Origin: Paracraurococcus lichenis | GTDB lineage: Bacteria; Pseudomonadota; Alphaproteobacteria; Acetobacterales; Acetobacteraceae | DNA length: 64,000 nt | Assembly: GCF_030657435.1 (NCBI RefSeq) | Contig: NZ_JAUTWS010000005.1 | Span: 1-64,000 of the forward strand | Reading direction: 5' to 3' | Shown: positions 1 to 8,329 of the stretch, one piece after another | Layout of the letters: each line of letters begins with the position of its first letter | Numbering within the stretch: position 1 is the stretch's first letter | The notes under the pieces: generated by a model | The model's database searches: none | Told to the model about the DNA's origin: nothing | Seen by the model: the letters and a program-made list of their open reading frames with translations, nothing else | Position numbers and translations under genes: made by a program

Positions 1-1
1 C

Positions 2-433
2 GGGCGCGCCATGTCGCCCACCCACACGCGGCGACGGGGGCGGCTCTACCGGTATTACGTCAGCCAAGCCGTGCTGAAGGGAACGCCCGACGACTGCCCG
101 GTGCGGCGGCTGCCCGCGGCCGAGATCGAGGCCGCGGTGGTGGACCAGGTTCGGGCGCTGCTGCGCCAGCCCGAGGTGGTGGTCGGCACTTGGCGGGCGG
201 CGCGGGCCGAAGCGCCGGACCTGACCGAGGCCGAGACCCTAGCCACCCTGGAGCGGCTGGACCCGCTGTGGGACGAACTGTTCCCGGCCGAGCAGGCCCG
301 CATCGTTCGGCTGCTGGTGGAGCGGGTCGAGATCAGTCCCAACGGTGCCGACATCAGGCTCAGGACGGCGGGGCTGGCCAGCCTGGTGTGCGATCTCGGC
401 GGCATCGGGGCCGAGACCCGGAGAGCCGCATGA
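2..433 (+). CDS. Serine recombinase, C-terminal part (cut by window edge)
   Basis: Only the C-terminal end is inside the window; the reading frame is open to the left edge. The visible part starts in a basic, Tyr-rich stretch (SPTHTRRRGRLYRYY) that matches the end of the zinc beta-ribbon of large serine recombinases. A helical tail follows, with the usual 'LWDELFPAEQARIV' and 'LLVERVEI' segments. The family cuts and rejoins DNA for excision or integration of mobile elements, using a catalytic Ser in the missing N-terminal domain. The stop codon overlaps the next start by ATGA, so the two genes are probably translated together. Whether the N-terminal part is intact cannot be seen. Confidence 0.85.
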   Translation, partial: GRAMSPTHTRRRGRLYRYYVSQAVLKGTPDDCPVRRLPAAEIEAAVVDQVRALLRQPEVVVGTWRAARAEAPDLTEAETLATLERLDPLWDELFPAEQARIVRLLVERVEISPNGADIRLRTAGLASLVCDLGGIGAETRRAA

Positions 434-834
434 CCACGGCCACCAGCATCACCGTCCGCGTCCCGCTGGCCATCCGCCGCCGTGGCGGGCGGAAGCTCGT
501 CGTTTCGCCAGACGGCGGCATGCCCGGCGCCGCGCTGACGCGCACGCGGGCCGATCCGGCCCTCGTCAAAGCGCTAGCCCGGGCGCACCGATGGAAGCGG
601 CTGCTGGAGAGCGGCCGCTACGCCTCGCTCGGCGAGCTAGCCGCAGCCGAGAAGATCGACCGGTCCTATCTCGGCAAGATGCTGCGGCTAACGCTGCTTG
701 CGCCCGATATCGTTGAGGCGGTCCTGGATGGGCAGCGGACAGCTGATCTGGGACTTCCAGCGCTGCCGGTGCTTATACCCAGCATGTGGGACGCGCAACG
801 CGCTGCGATCGCAACGGCAGCACTGGATGGTTAA
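430..834 (+). CDS. Small recombinase-associated hypothetical protein
   Basis: A 134-residue protein translationally coupled to the recombinase through an ATGA overlap. A central helical segment (about residues 60-95) contains 'RYASLGELAAAEKIDRSYLGKML', which reads like a helix-turn-helix. Small proteins of this type commonly follow serine recombinases in alphaproteobacterial mobile elements, so a DNA-binding accessory role is inferred. The C-terminus (after about residue 105) matches the form I remember for the family less well, so it may have drifted. No catalytic motif is visible. Confidence 0.6.
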   Translation: MTTATSITVRVPLAIRRRGGRKLVVSPDGGMPGAALTRTRADPALVKALARAHRWKRLLESGRYASLGELAAAEKIDRSYLGKMLRLTLLAPDIVEAVLDGQRTADLGLPALPVLIPSMWDAQRAAIATAALDG

Positions 835-907
835 CCCTCCGAAGCCATGCCGGCCAATAGATTGCAGCCAAGCGCGTCGGCTTGGCCCAATAGTCAGGCC
901 TTGGTTC

Positions 908-925
908 GTCGGGTATGTCGGGTAT
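908..925. repeat. Tandem 9-bp direct repeat
   Basis: GTCGGGTAT occurs twice, head to tail, in the 140-bp gap between the recombinase module and the first MFS gene. It may be a chance duplication or part of a recombination or operator site; nothing else supports either role. Confidence 0.4.
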
Positions 926-974
926 GAAGATGCGGTCGGGTTGGACGTGGCACCATCTTGGCAACGTTGGACAC

Positions 975-2444
975 CTATCGGTCTGCGGCGCGCCATCTCA
1001 TCGCCGAGAGCGGGGCGGAGACCTGCTCCAGCGGCTTACCCTCCGCGGCGAACCCGAGCCGCCACTCCGTCAGCGCCGCCACCAGCATGAGCGCCGCCGC
1101 CAGCAGGTAGCCCCAGAGGATGTCGGTGCGCTGACCGCCCTCGATCAGCCAGCCGAACAGCGGCGGGCCGACCACGCCGCCCGCAGCGGTCCCGATGGCG
1201 TAGAACAGCGCGATCGCCATCGCCCGCATCTCGAGCGGGAAGCTCTCCCCCACCGTCAGGTAGGCGGCGGAGGCGGCGGCCGAGGCGAAGAAGAAGATCA
1301 CCGTCCAGGCTAGCGTCTGCTCCCAGGCGGAGAGCCAGCCGGCGGCAAAGGCGGCGCCGGTCGCGGCCATCAGGACGCCGGCCAGGGCATAGGTCGCGGT
1401 GATCATGGGCTTGCGCCCGATCGTGTCGAAGAACCGCCCGAGCAGCAGCGGTCCCATGAGGTTGCCGAGGGCGAAGGGCAGCATGAACCACCCCACCTCA
1501 TGCGGCGGGATGCCGTAGAACTTCGTCAGCACCAGCGCATAGGTGAAGAACACCGCGTTGTAGAAGAAGGCCTGGCAGGACATGAGCACCAGGCCGAGGA
1601 TCGCCCGCTCGCGGTGGCTGTCGAACATGGCGTGCCAGACTTCGGGCAGGCTGGCCGCGCCGCGCCGGTGCAGCACGACATTGCCGTAGGGGTGCGGCGG
1701 CAGCGGCCCCTTCACCGCCTCCACGTCCCGCTCGATCCTGCCGACAATCTGCGCCGCCTCCTCCGGCCGGCCATGCAGCATCAGCCAGCGCGGGCTCTCG
1801 GGCAGGTGGCGGCGCAGCAGCAGGACGACCGCCGAAAGGGCGCCGCCCACGACGAAGGCGGCGCGCCAGCCGATCTCCGGGTCGAGGATGGCGGGGTCCA
1901 GCACCACGAGCGCGGCCACGGCGCCGATCGCCGCGCCGCCCCAGAAGGTGCCGTTGACGCAGAGATCCGTGGTGCCGCGGTAGCGGGCCGGGATCAGTTC
2001 CTGAATCGCCGAGTTCACTGCGGCGTATTCCCCGCCGATGCCGGCGCCGGTCAGCGCCCGGAACAGGGCGAAGGACCAGAAGTCCCAGGCGAAGCCGGTG
2101 GCGATGCTAGCCAGCATGTAGACGACCAGTGTGACGAAGAAGAGCCGCCGCCGCCCGATCCGGTCCGCCAGCCAGCCGAAGCCGAGCGCGCCGGCGACCG
2201 CGCCGATCAGGTAGGCCGAGGCGGCGAGGCCGATCTGGGTCTCGGTCAGGGCGAGGCTCGGGCTCTGGTGGATGGCGCCGGCCAGGCTGCCGACCAGCGT
2301 CACCTCCAGCCCGTCCAGCACCCAGGTGATGCCGAGGGCGATGACGACGCGCCAATGGAAGCCGCTCCAGGGCAGCCGGTCGAGCCTGGCAGGAACGTCG
2401 GTCTCGAAGCGGTCGCCCACGGCGCGGCCCGGCGTGTCACACAT
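975..2444 (-). CDS. MFS transporter, sugar/metabolite-symporter type
   Basis: A 489-residue carrier of the major facilitator superfamily with about 12 predicted membrane segments. The loop 2-3 signature 'GWLADRIGRRRLF' (near residue 90) and 'FRALTGAGIGGEYAAVNS' (TM4) are typical of the metabolite:H+ symporter branch that includes aromatic-acid and sugar transporters. The second half has 'GRFFDTIGRKPMI', the equivalent loop 8-9 motif. A GGGAG ribosome-binding site precedes the ATG. The gene is a close paralogue of the carrier at 3001-4656 but has the high GC of the host. Substrate unknown; no catabolic neighbour points to one. Confidence 0.85.
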   Translation of the reverse strand: MCDTPGRAVGDRFETDVPARLDRLPWSGFHWRVVIALGITWVLDGLEVTLVGSLAGAIHQSPSLALTETQIGLAASAYLIGAVAGALGFGWLADRIGRRRLFFVTLVVYMLASIATGFAWDFWSFALFRALTGAGIGGEYAAVNSAIQELIPARYRGTTDLCVNGTFWGGAAIGAVAALVVLDPAILDPEIGWRAAFVVGGALSAVVLLLRRHLPESPRWLMLHGRPEEAAQIVGRIERDVEAVKGPLPPHPYGNVVLHRRGAASLPEVWHAMFDSHRERAILGLVLMSCQAFFYNAVFFTYALVLTKFYGIPPHEVGWFMLPFALGNLMGPLLLGRFFDTIGRKPMITATYALAGVLMAATGAAFAAGWLSAWEQTLAWTVIFFFASAAASAAYLTVGESFPLEMRAMAIALFYAIGTAAGGVVGPPLFGWLIEGGQRTDILWGYLLAAALMLVAALTEWRLGFAAEGKPLEQVSAPLSAMRWRAADR

Positions 2445-2577
2445 GAGACACTCACTCCCGATAGCGAAGTGGCGACGATGGTCGCATCATCCGTATGAGA
2501 CTGTAGCGGTACCGTGACCAGCCGCAAGCAAAGTCGCAGTCACTAAGCAAATCGAGTCTTCTCACAAAACTGCCAAT

Positions 2578-2991
2578 TCAGTCTTCATCTTTCCTTTCTT
2601 CTAAATCTTTCATGTAGTCGTTCCATATTCCGTTATAGATTTCCGAATACTTAAAGTTGTTGCTGGTTTTGTTTTCAATAGCCCGAATCAATCTATTTAG
2701 CCTAGCAGCGAGCACACTCCGTCGCTTTAACTCTAGAACCTCGTCATTTTCGATACAAAATTTGAGCCGCCTTGCCCTAGCGAGGATCAACCAGCGCACG
2801 AATGGGCTCTCGCAGACCCTCTTCACACAAAGAGCCGTACTGGCACCTGTCAGCACCGTTGTACCTACAGTGATGGAAGGCAAGATAAACGACCCTGTAA
2901 AACCGCCCACAGCAGCACCAGCCAAAGCTGCCGCGAAATCTCCGGGTGTCACGAGCTTTTCCAGAATTTCTTTGTATCCAAAATCGCTCAT
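2578..2991 (-). CDS. Small membrane protein following the AT-rich MFS gene, unknown function
   Basis: A 137-residue protein I do not recognise. The first half has a glycine-rich hydrophobic stretch (about residues 18-55, from 'AALAGAAVGGFTGSFIL' to 'TALCVKRVC') that could form one or two membrane helices. The second half is charged and helical, ending in an acidic/basic tail (DLEERKDED). It starts 9 bp after the stop of the upstream MFS gene on the same strand, so it is very likely co-transcribed. Base composition is far more AT-rich than the surrounding genome, like the upstream gene, which suggests joint acquisition. Confidence 0.6.
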   Translation of the reverse strand: MSDFGYKEILEKLVTPGDFAAALAGAAVGGFTGSFILPSITVGTTVLTGASTALCVKRVCESPFVRWLILARARRLKFCIENDEVLELKRRSVLAARLNRLIRAIENKTSNNFKYSEIYNGIWNDYMKDLEERKDED

Positions 2992-3000
2992 GGCCGGCGC

Positions 3001-4656
3001 CTAATCGCGACTGAAATTCGGTCTCGGACACCTGGCGAGGAGAGCTCCTAATGCGGCACCGCAAGTTACGCCAACGCTTTCGGACAGGCTGCCGGACCAG
3101 TTTGCGAGCCATCCACCTGCAGTGGCAACGAGGAGTACGAACACGAAGGGACGTCCTTCGCCTTTCCTCAAACGTATTTTGCCGGGAATCCGCATGTTGC
3201 AATGATCGCTCGGCACGGAGGAAAGAGGCGGCGCCACGTGTTCCAGTGGCTTTTTCTCCGCGACGAAACCCAAGCGCCACTCTGTCGCAGCGGCAATCAG
3301 CATCAACGCTGCGGAAACTAGGTAGCCCCACATCAGATCTTCCGACCTTCCAACCTGAATTATCCGCCCAAACAAAGGCGGACCTATGACACCACCTATA
3401 AAGGTACCGGCCGCATAAAACAAAGCGATAGCTGTGGCCCGCATTTCCAACGGGAAGCTCTCGCCCACTGTGAGATATGCTGCGGAAGCAGCAGCCGAGG
3501 CAAAGAAGAAAATCAGGCTCCAGACCGCGGTTAATGTCCATGCAGAGAACCAACCCTCACCGAAAGCAAGGCTAGTAACCATCATCATCACCCCTGCTAT
3601 TCCATAGGTGGCGATGATCATGGGCCTGCGCCCGATTGTGTCGAAAAAACGCCCTAGCAACAGCGGTCCAGCCAAGTTCCCGAATGCAAGCGGCAAGATG
3701 TACCAGCCCACGTGCCGCGCCTCGACATGGAAAATACGCATGAGCATTAGCGAATATGTAAAAAACACTGCGTTGTAGAAGAATGCCTGACAAGCCATCA
3801 GGACCAGTCCAAGCACCGCTCGGTCTCGGTAACAGTCCATAAGGACTGCTCCAATTTCAAATATTCCGACATGTCCGCGGAGGCGAAGTGCCATCGGACC
3901 ATATCCTAAAGGCGGCAGTGCACCACGACGTGATTGCACGGCGCGTTCAATTTCTTCAAGAATGCTCTCTGCTTCTTCCAGACGGCCACGCACAATCAGC
4001 CATCGGGGACTTTCGGTTAGGTGATGACGCAACCATATTACGGTCAGCGATAGCAATCCGCTGATGACAAAGGCTAGGCGCCAGCCAATTTCAGGTGGGA
4101 TGAGCGCTGGATCCAGCACTACTAACGACATTATGGCACCGATAAAGGCGCCGCCCCAAAAAGTACCATTGACAGCTAGGTCGGTCCTGCCACGCCGATC
4201 TGCCGGAGCTAGCTCCTGGATGGCCGAGTTGATCGCCGCATACTCACCGCCTATGCCGGCACCAGTCAGAGCACGAAAGAAGACAAAGGAGTAAAAATTC
4301 CAAGCACAACCGCTAGCAACACTGGCTAACATGTAAATGGAGAGCGTAACAAAAAAGAGGCGTTTTCTTCCCATACGATCTGCCAGCCAGCCAAATGAAA
4401 GTGCGCCGCAAATTGCCCCAACCAAATACACCGAAGCAGCACTGCCAATCTGAGTCTCGCTAAGTGCGAGAAAGCCGTTCTTTGCACTCTCGTGAATTGC
4501 TCCAGAAAGAGATGCGAATAGCGTCACTTGGAGTCCGTCGAGGGCCCAAGATATACCGAGTGCCGTTACCGCTCGTGTATGCCAGTCGTCCCATTTCAAT
4601 CGATCCAGTCGAGCTGGCACATTAGTTATGCCGTCTAGTATCAATGCATCGCTCAT
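3001..4656 (-). CDS. MFS transporter, AT-rich paralogue with a C-terminal extension
   Basis: A 551-residue major facilitator carrier clearly paralogous to the one at 975-2444: long identical runs include 'FRALTGAGIGGEYAA' and 'IFFFASAAASAAYLTVGES'. It differs in two ways. Codon use and GC are much lower than the host's, and it has a ~60-residue C-terminal extension with an extra hydrophobic segment ('PFVFVLLVATAGGWLA' and on). The ATG at 4656 is preferred over a GTG 12 bp upstream because the AAGAAAG purine stretch is spaced properly only for the ATG. The downstream small membrane gene is probably in the same transcript. Substrate unknown. Confidence 0.82.
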   Translation of the reverse strand: MSDALILDGITNVPARLDRLKWDDWHTRAVTALGISWALDGLQVTLFASLSGAIHESAKNGFLALSETQIGSAASVYLVGAICGALSFGWLADRMGRKRLFFVTLSIYMLASVASGCAWNFYSFVFFRALTGAGIGGEYAAINSAIQELAPADRRGRTDLAVNGTFWGGAFIGAIMSLVVLDPALIPPEIGWRLAFVISGLLSLTVIWLRHHLTESPRWLIVRGRLEEAESILEEIERAVQSRRGALPPLGYGPMALRLRGHVGIFEIGAVLMDCYRDRAVLGLVLMACQAFFYNAVFFTYSLMLMRIFHVEARHVGWYILPLAFGNLAGPLLLGRFFDTIGRRPMIIATYGIAGVMMMVTSLAFGEGWFSAWTLTAVWSLIFFFASAAASAAYLTVGESFPLEMRATAIALFYAAGTFIGGVIGPPLFGRIIQVGRSEDLMWGYLVSAALMLIAAATEWRLGFVAEKKPLEHVAPPLSSVPSDHCNMRIPGKIRLRKGEGRPFVFVLLVATAGGWLANWSGSLSESVGVTCGAALGALLARCPRPNFSRD

Positions 4657-5270
4657 GTCTATATTCACTTTCTTGGATGAAACTGCTCTTGTTTTATAGG
4701 TCCACTCTGCAGGCGGACTACTGAAACTGCTCTGAGCTACCTAAGTTCGTGCACCAAAGGCCATGATCAGGCGTCCGAGAATCGGATTCCGGAACCAGCA
4801 GAGAAAGGACGCTCAGAGTCGAGTTTAGCATTATTCTACGCGCTCCGCGCACAATTCGAGCGCAATGGCTCGAGCACCAACTTGCCTCACCGGCGGGAAC
4901 AACGCTCCGCGCACCACTCGCTCCAGTACGCCGGCGAGGCGACTGACAGGGTTCTTGGCGGTCACCTCAACTATTCTGTTGTACTCGACCTGCTATCATT
5001 GTGCCCGAAACCGCATGAATACACCTTTGCGGGAAGCACAGCAGCATGCATGATCCTTGATCTGTGCTCTACCGTACACGAGGGTAGTCGGTCGCGCGCC
5101 CCGATTAGGCTTACATCCAAGCCACCACCGATTTGCCATGCTGGCCAGCGCCACACCGTCTTCTCTGTAGCCGTGTCGAATGGGCCAATGGTCTCGAAGA
5201 GAACCTATACCTATGGTTGTTTTGGAGCCTTGGGGACGTTATGTTTCGGTTTCGATTGGGCGCGAGCGGA
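4657..5270. other. Intergenic region, AT-richer, no gene supported
   Basis: About 600 bp between the divergent AT-rich MFS gene and the TcmP-like gene. Short open frames here show no family resemblance, no convincing ribosome-binding site and no codon bias of a gene. It presumably holds the promoters of both flanking genes, but no clear sigma-70 pair could be assigned. Confidence 0.5.
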
Positions 5271-6179
5271 ATGATGACGTTAAGAGTGCAGGAGTTTGGC
5301 GCAGAGCATACGCTACTCAAGCAGGAGGTTGTGCTGGACTACCTGCGGGCCTACCTTACCGTGATGCGGAAACAGCGATTCCGCCTGTCCTACATCGATG
5401 CTTTTGCCGGCTCCGGTTGGCGCCGCAGCGGCACGGACGCCATTCAGGATGGCCTTCTCCTTCAGGACAAGGAGGCGGCGATGGGCTGCGCCCTCTCTGT
5501 GCTGCGGATGCCCAAGGATTTCCGGTTCCATCGCTATGTGCTTGGTGACTTGATGAGGGGCAACGTTCGCTCCCTCCGCGCCGCATACGATGCCGCCCTG
5601 GCAGGGGGCGAAAACGTCCCTCCACCCGAGGCAGTGCAGATCCTGCGCGGCGATGCGAACCGCCTTGTAGAGGCCGAATGCCAGCGCCTGGAAAAGTTGC
5701 CGAACGACCGCGCGGTGATGTTCCTCGACCCCTACGGTATGCAGGTGTCCTGGCGGACGCTCGAGCGCATCGCCATCTCGGGCAAGATTGACCTATGGCT
5801 CCTCGTCCCGACAGGGATGGCACTCGCGCGGGTGATGCCCCGGCATGGCGATGTTCCGCCCAGTTGGCGCAAAGCGCTGGATCGCTTTTTCGGCGGACCG
5901 GATTGGAAGAGCGACCTTTTTACGCAGACCGAGCCTGATCTTTTCGGTGTCTCAACCCAGCGGCGCGACGCAACCCTGCAAGACATTACTGACTACGTTC
6001 TGAGACGGCTGCGCGACCTATTCGGACCCGGCGTTCATCCATCCGGTCTCGATCTCAGCATCGCCGGAAGACGCTCTTATCTGCTCGCCTTCGCCTGTGC
6101 GAATCGCAACTCAGCAGCCTTCGGACCCGCTCTCAGAATCGCAGACCACCTCATGCGCGAGGCGAAAGGTGCGCGCTGA
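5271..6179 (+). CDS. tcmP: Three-Cys-motif partner protein TcmP-like
   Basis: A 302-residue protein of the TcmP family (named as partner of three-Cys-motif DUF5131 proteins). The start was set at ATG-ATG 5271/5274 because family members begin with a segment like 'VQEFGAEHTLLKQEVVLDYL'. 'SYIDAFAGSG' near residue 45, 'RGDAN' and 'VMFLDPYGMQVSW' near residue 160 resemble motifs I, II and IV of Rossmann-fold methyltransferases, so nucleotide or SAM binding is plausible but inferred. The C-terminal half has 'DLWLLVPTGMALARVM'. The partner gene lies convergently, 4 bp past the stop. Biochemical function is not established. Confidence 0.8.
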   Translation: MMTLRVQEFGAEHTLLKQEVVLDYLRAYLTVMRKQRFRLSYIDAFAGSGWRRSGTDAIQDGLLLQDKEAAMGCALSVLRMPKDFRFHRYVLGDLMRGNVRSLRAAYDAALAGGENVPPPEAVQILRGDANRLVEAECQRLEKLPNDRAVMFLDPYGMQVSWRTLERIAISGKIDLWLLVPTGMALARVMPRHGDVPPSWRKALDRFFGGPDWKSDLFTQTEPDLFGVSTQRRDATLQDITDYVLRRLRDLFGPGVHPSGLDLSIAGRRSYLLAFACANRNSAAFGPALRIADHLMREAKGAR

Positions 6180-6183
6180 CAAC

Positions 6184-7002
6184 TCATCTGGCGGGCAGCT
6201 GGTCCCAGATTTGCCCATCCAGGACACGGCCAGCCTTGGCCTTAGATAGACGAACCAAAGAGAGCTGCCCTGCCTTTCCGACCGTGCGTGGCATCAGGTG
6301 TGCATTCGCTTCCGCAGGCGCCCAGGAACCCCACTGCTTAAAATGAAAAGCAACCTGCGTCTGAATGCACTGGTCTCTTAGCGAGCGAAACCAGACCGGG
6401 TTCGAGGGCCTTGCCCGCGGCCCGCTCTCACCGCCGGCAATAACCCAGTGAACGGCTCGCGCCTTCAGCCAAGCGGACAAGTCGAGTGGACCGAGCAAAG
6501 GCTCGCAGGAGAGAAAACGGATGCGCGCCGGCACGGAAGCCAGGGCTGGAATCCGCCTCTCCGCCCAGAGTTGTGTCTCGACCGTCGCTCCCAACCACAC
6601 GTTCTCTGGCCAGGCATCTCGCCAAGGCGCTAACGCTGCGGCCCGATCCGGGCGTTTGGTCAGCAGCAGCCAGTCCAGCATCGGCGTCTCGGCGATCAGC
6701 GCACCAAGGCGCTCACGCCAGGGATCAAGATCCCGACGATCCTCGAAAACATCTGCCATACTGGCGCAGAAGACCCGCCTGCGACGCCCCTCCTGCTGGG
6801 CCGCCCTGTTCCAGCGGAGCGGCTCGCGCCAGTGGTCCTCCCCGAAGAAACGCCGTTGGGCACGCGCGCCCCACTCAGCTAAGCCAAACCGACCGGCGAT
6901 CGTCTCTGCGTAGCAGTGTTTGCAGGCGGGGGACATTCGCACGCACCCCATCCATGGGTTGAATGTGCTGTCCGTCCACTCGATTTTGGTATCTTTCGCC
7001 AA
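6184..7002 (-). CDS. DUF5131 (phage Gp37/Gp68-like) three-Cys-motif protein
   Basis: A 272-residue protein starting at a TTG with GGTGAG a few bases upstream; this gives the family-like N-terminus 'AKDTKIEWTDSTFNPWMGC'. Three cysteines in the pattern C-x6-C-x2-C ('GCVRMSPACKHCYAE') are arranged like a metal or Fe-S ligand set, reminiscent of but not identical to the radical-SAM CxxxCxxC. 'LLLTKRPDR' and 'WVIAGGESGPRARP' further on are typical of the family. It lies tail to tail with the TcmP-like gene. Proteins of both families co-occur in phages and accessory regions; a joint nucleic-acid modification or defence role is inference. Confidence 0.8.
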   Translation of the reverse strand: MAKDTKIEWTDSTFNPWMGCVRMSPACKHCYAETIAGRFGLAEWGARAQRRFFGEDHWREPLRWNRAAQQEGRRRRVFCASMADVFEDRRDLDPWRERLGALIAETPMLDWLLLTKRPDRAAALAPWRDAWPENVWLGATVETQLWAERRIPALASVPARIRFLSCEPLLGPLDLSAWLKARAVHWVIAGGESGPRARPSNPVWFRSLRDQCIQTQVAFHFKQWGSWAPAEANAHLMPRTVGKAGQLSLVRLSKAKAGRVLDGQIWDQLPAR

Positions 7003-7442
7003 GCGCTCACCGCTTCCGATTCTCGTTTTGTACCCGGATGAGCCGGAAATTTCTAGAGTCCACTCGCGTCGGCTCGGTGGCGCCGCAGCAAGAATAGGAT
7101 GCCGCAACGCTTCGCTGCCGCTGGTTCCCCTACTGTGAGGACGCAGCGCGCCGAGGCGCCTATACGGCTTTGTCGGGTGAGTTGGTCCCCAGAGCCGAAC
7201 GACCAGGCAATCGAAACTCCAACCAACGCGGGAGTTGCCGCTCGGAGACCGGCCTTTTTCCTGGATCCGAACCTTGGGACTAAATCGGCCAAGTCCCCAG
7301 GTTCGGAGAGAATCCGGCGTCCGGAGAGCGCTTCGGGCTCTCGTTGCGATCCCGCACTCCCCAGGTCACCGCGCAAACCCTGGCGAAACCTGCGCTTCCG
7401 CGCGGTCGCCAGCCAACCGGAGAGCGAGTTTGTGGGGAGGAA
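7003..7442. other. Intergenic region before tRNA-Arg, no gene supported
   Basis: About 440 bp with no credible gene. It contains a small hairpin (stem GAGAGC/GCTCTC, 7324-7342) and two copies of CCGGAGAGCG (7321-7330 and 7417-7426). It forms the edge between the accessory region on the left and the 3' end of the tRNA gene. Confidence 0.45.
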
Positions 7443-7519
7443 TGGTGTCCCCGGCGGGATTCGAACCCACGGCCCCCAGATTAGGAATCTGGTGCTCTAT
7501 CCTGCTGAGCTACGGAGAC
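7443..7519 (-). tRNA. tRNA-Arg (anticodon CCT)
   Basis: A 77-nt cloverleaf on the minus strand. The acceptor stem GTCTCCG pairs with CGGGGAC (one T-G wobble). The anticodon loop is TTCCTAA, the T-arm is GTGGGTTCGAATCCCGC, and the discriminator A plus CCA are encoded. It decodes the rare AGG codon. Its 3' end faces the accessory region that contains the recombinase and the AT-rich genes, a usual arrangement for integration at tRNA genes. Confidence 0.95.
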
Positions 7520-7638
7520 CCAGCAGAGCGCATACCACGCCCGGCGCCCGCCGCGAAGCACCCGTCCCGTCCGCGGGCGCAAGCAACCCGCCCCGGCCCG
7601 CCCCCGTTGGCGCATCACACCCAATGGAGGCACGCCCG

Positions 7639-8148
7639 ATGGCCAGTTCAATCCAGGACATCTACATCACCGGCCTGCGCAACGCCCATGCGCTGGAGGC
7701 CCAGGCAGACCAGCTCCTCTCCCGCCAAGTGGAGCGGATCGAGAACTACCCCGCCATGCGGCAGCGCCTGCAGCAGCATATCGAGGAAACGCGCCGGCAG
7801 TCCCAGCGCCTCGAGCAGATCCTGCAGGCCCATGGCACCAGCGAGAGCACGCTGAAGGACCTCGCCACCGGCTTCATGGGCAACATGGCCGCCCTGGCGC
7901 ATGCCCCGATGCAGGACGAGGTGCTGAAGAACAGCTTCGCTAACTACGCCTTCGAGCATTTCGAGATCGCCTCCTACCGCGCCCTGATCGAGATGGCGCA
8001 GCAGGCCGGCGACCAGCAGGGCATCCAGCTCCTGCAGGAGTCGCTGAAGGAGGAGATCGCGATGGCCGAATGGGCCGGCCAGAACCTGCCGGACGTCGTG
8101 CAGACCTATATCCGGCTGGAGACCCAGGGAAAGAAGTCGGGTATCTGA
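7639..8148 (+). CDS. Ferritin-like DUF892 protein (YciE/YciF type)
   Basis: A 169-residue all-helical protein of the DUF892 ferritin-like family. The ATG has a strong GGAGG upstream. The typical opening 'IQDIYITGLRNAHALEAQA' is followed by 'YPAMRQRLQQHIEETRRQ' and, in the second half, 'NYAFEHFEIASYRALIEMA' with 'LQESLKEEIAMAEW'. The Glu/His positions of these helices form the di-metal site of the fold. Family members are stress-induced and thought to bind iron; the precise role is unknown. The gene stands alone, with a hairpin 45 bp after the stop. Confidence 0.88.
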   Translation: MASSIQDIYITGLRNAHALEAQADQLLSRQVERIENYPAMRQRLQQHIEETRRQSQRLEQILQAHGTSESTLKDLATGFMGNMAALAHAPMQDEVLKNSFANYAFEHFEIASYRALIEMAQQAGDQQGIQLLQESLKEEIAMAEWAGQNLPDVVQTYIRLETQGKKSGI

Positions 8149-8193
8149 ACACCTCGCGCGGGTGGCGGCCGCAGCGCCGTCCCGCGACCACGA

Positions 8194-8223
8194 CCACCCG
8201 GCCGGATGCCCGCGGCCGGGTGG
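8194..8223 (+). terminator. Stem-loop downstream of the DUF892 gene
   Basis: A perfect 11-bp stem (CCACCCGGCCG / CGGCCGGGTGG) with an 8-nt loop, placed 45 bp after the stop codon. No T-run follows, so it may be a Rho-dependent or 3'-protecting structure rather than a textbook intrinsic terminator. Confidence 0.5.
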
Positions 8224-8329
8224 CACCGTGCCATCCGCCTGACCTGCTGCCGAGCTCGGCTGATGCGCGCGCGGCTTGCATGCCCAGGGCCGCGCGGCGC
8301 GCCACGTGACGCAGTCGGTCCCCGCGCTC

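Noticed and set aside
4882..5274. Possible small gene before the TcmP-like gene
   Set aside because: No ribosome-binding site, no domain, and it overlaps the likely promoter. The extended TcmP start at 5133 was also rejected because family similarity begins at 5274.
7321..7426. CCGGAGAGCG direct repeats as CRISPR or attachment sites
   Set aside because: Only two 10-bp copies with no regular spacing or array; too little to call.
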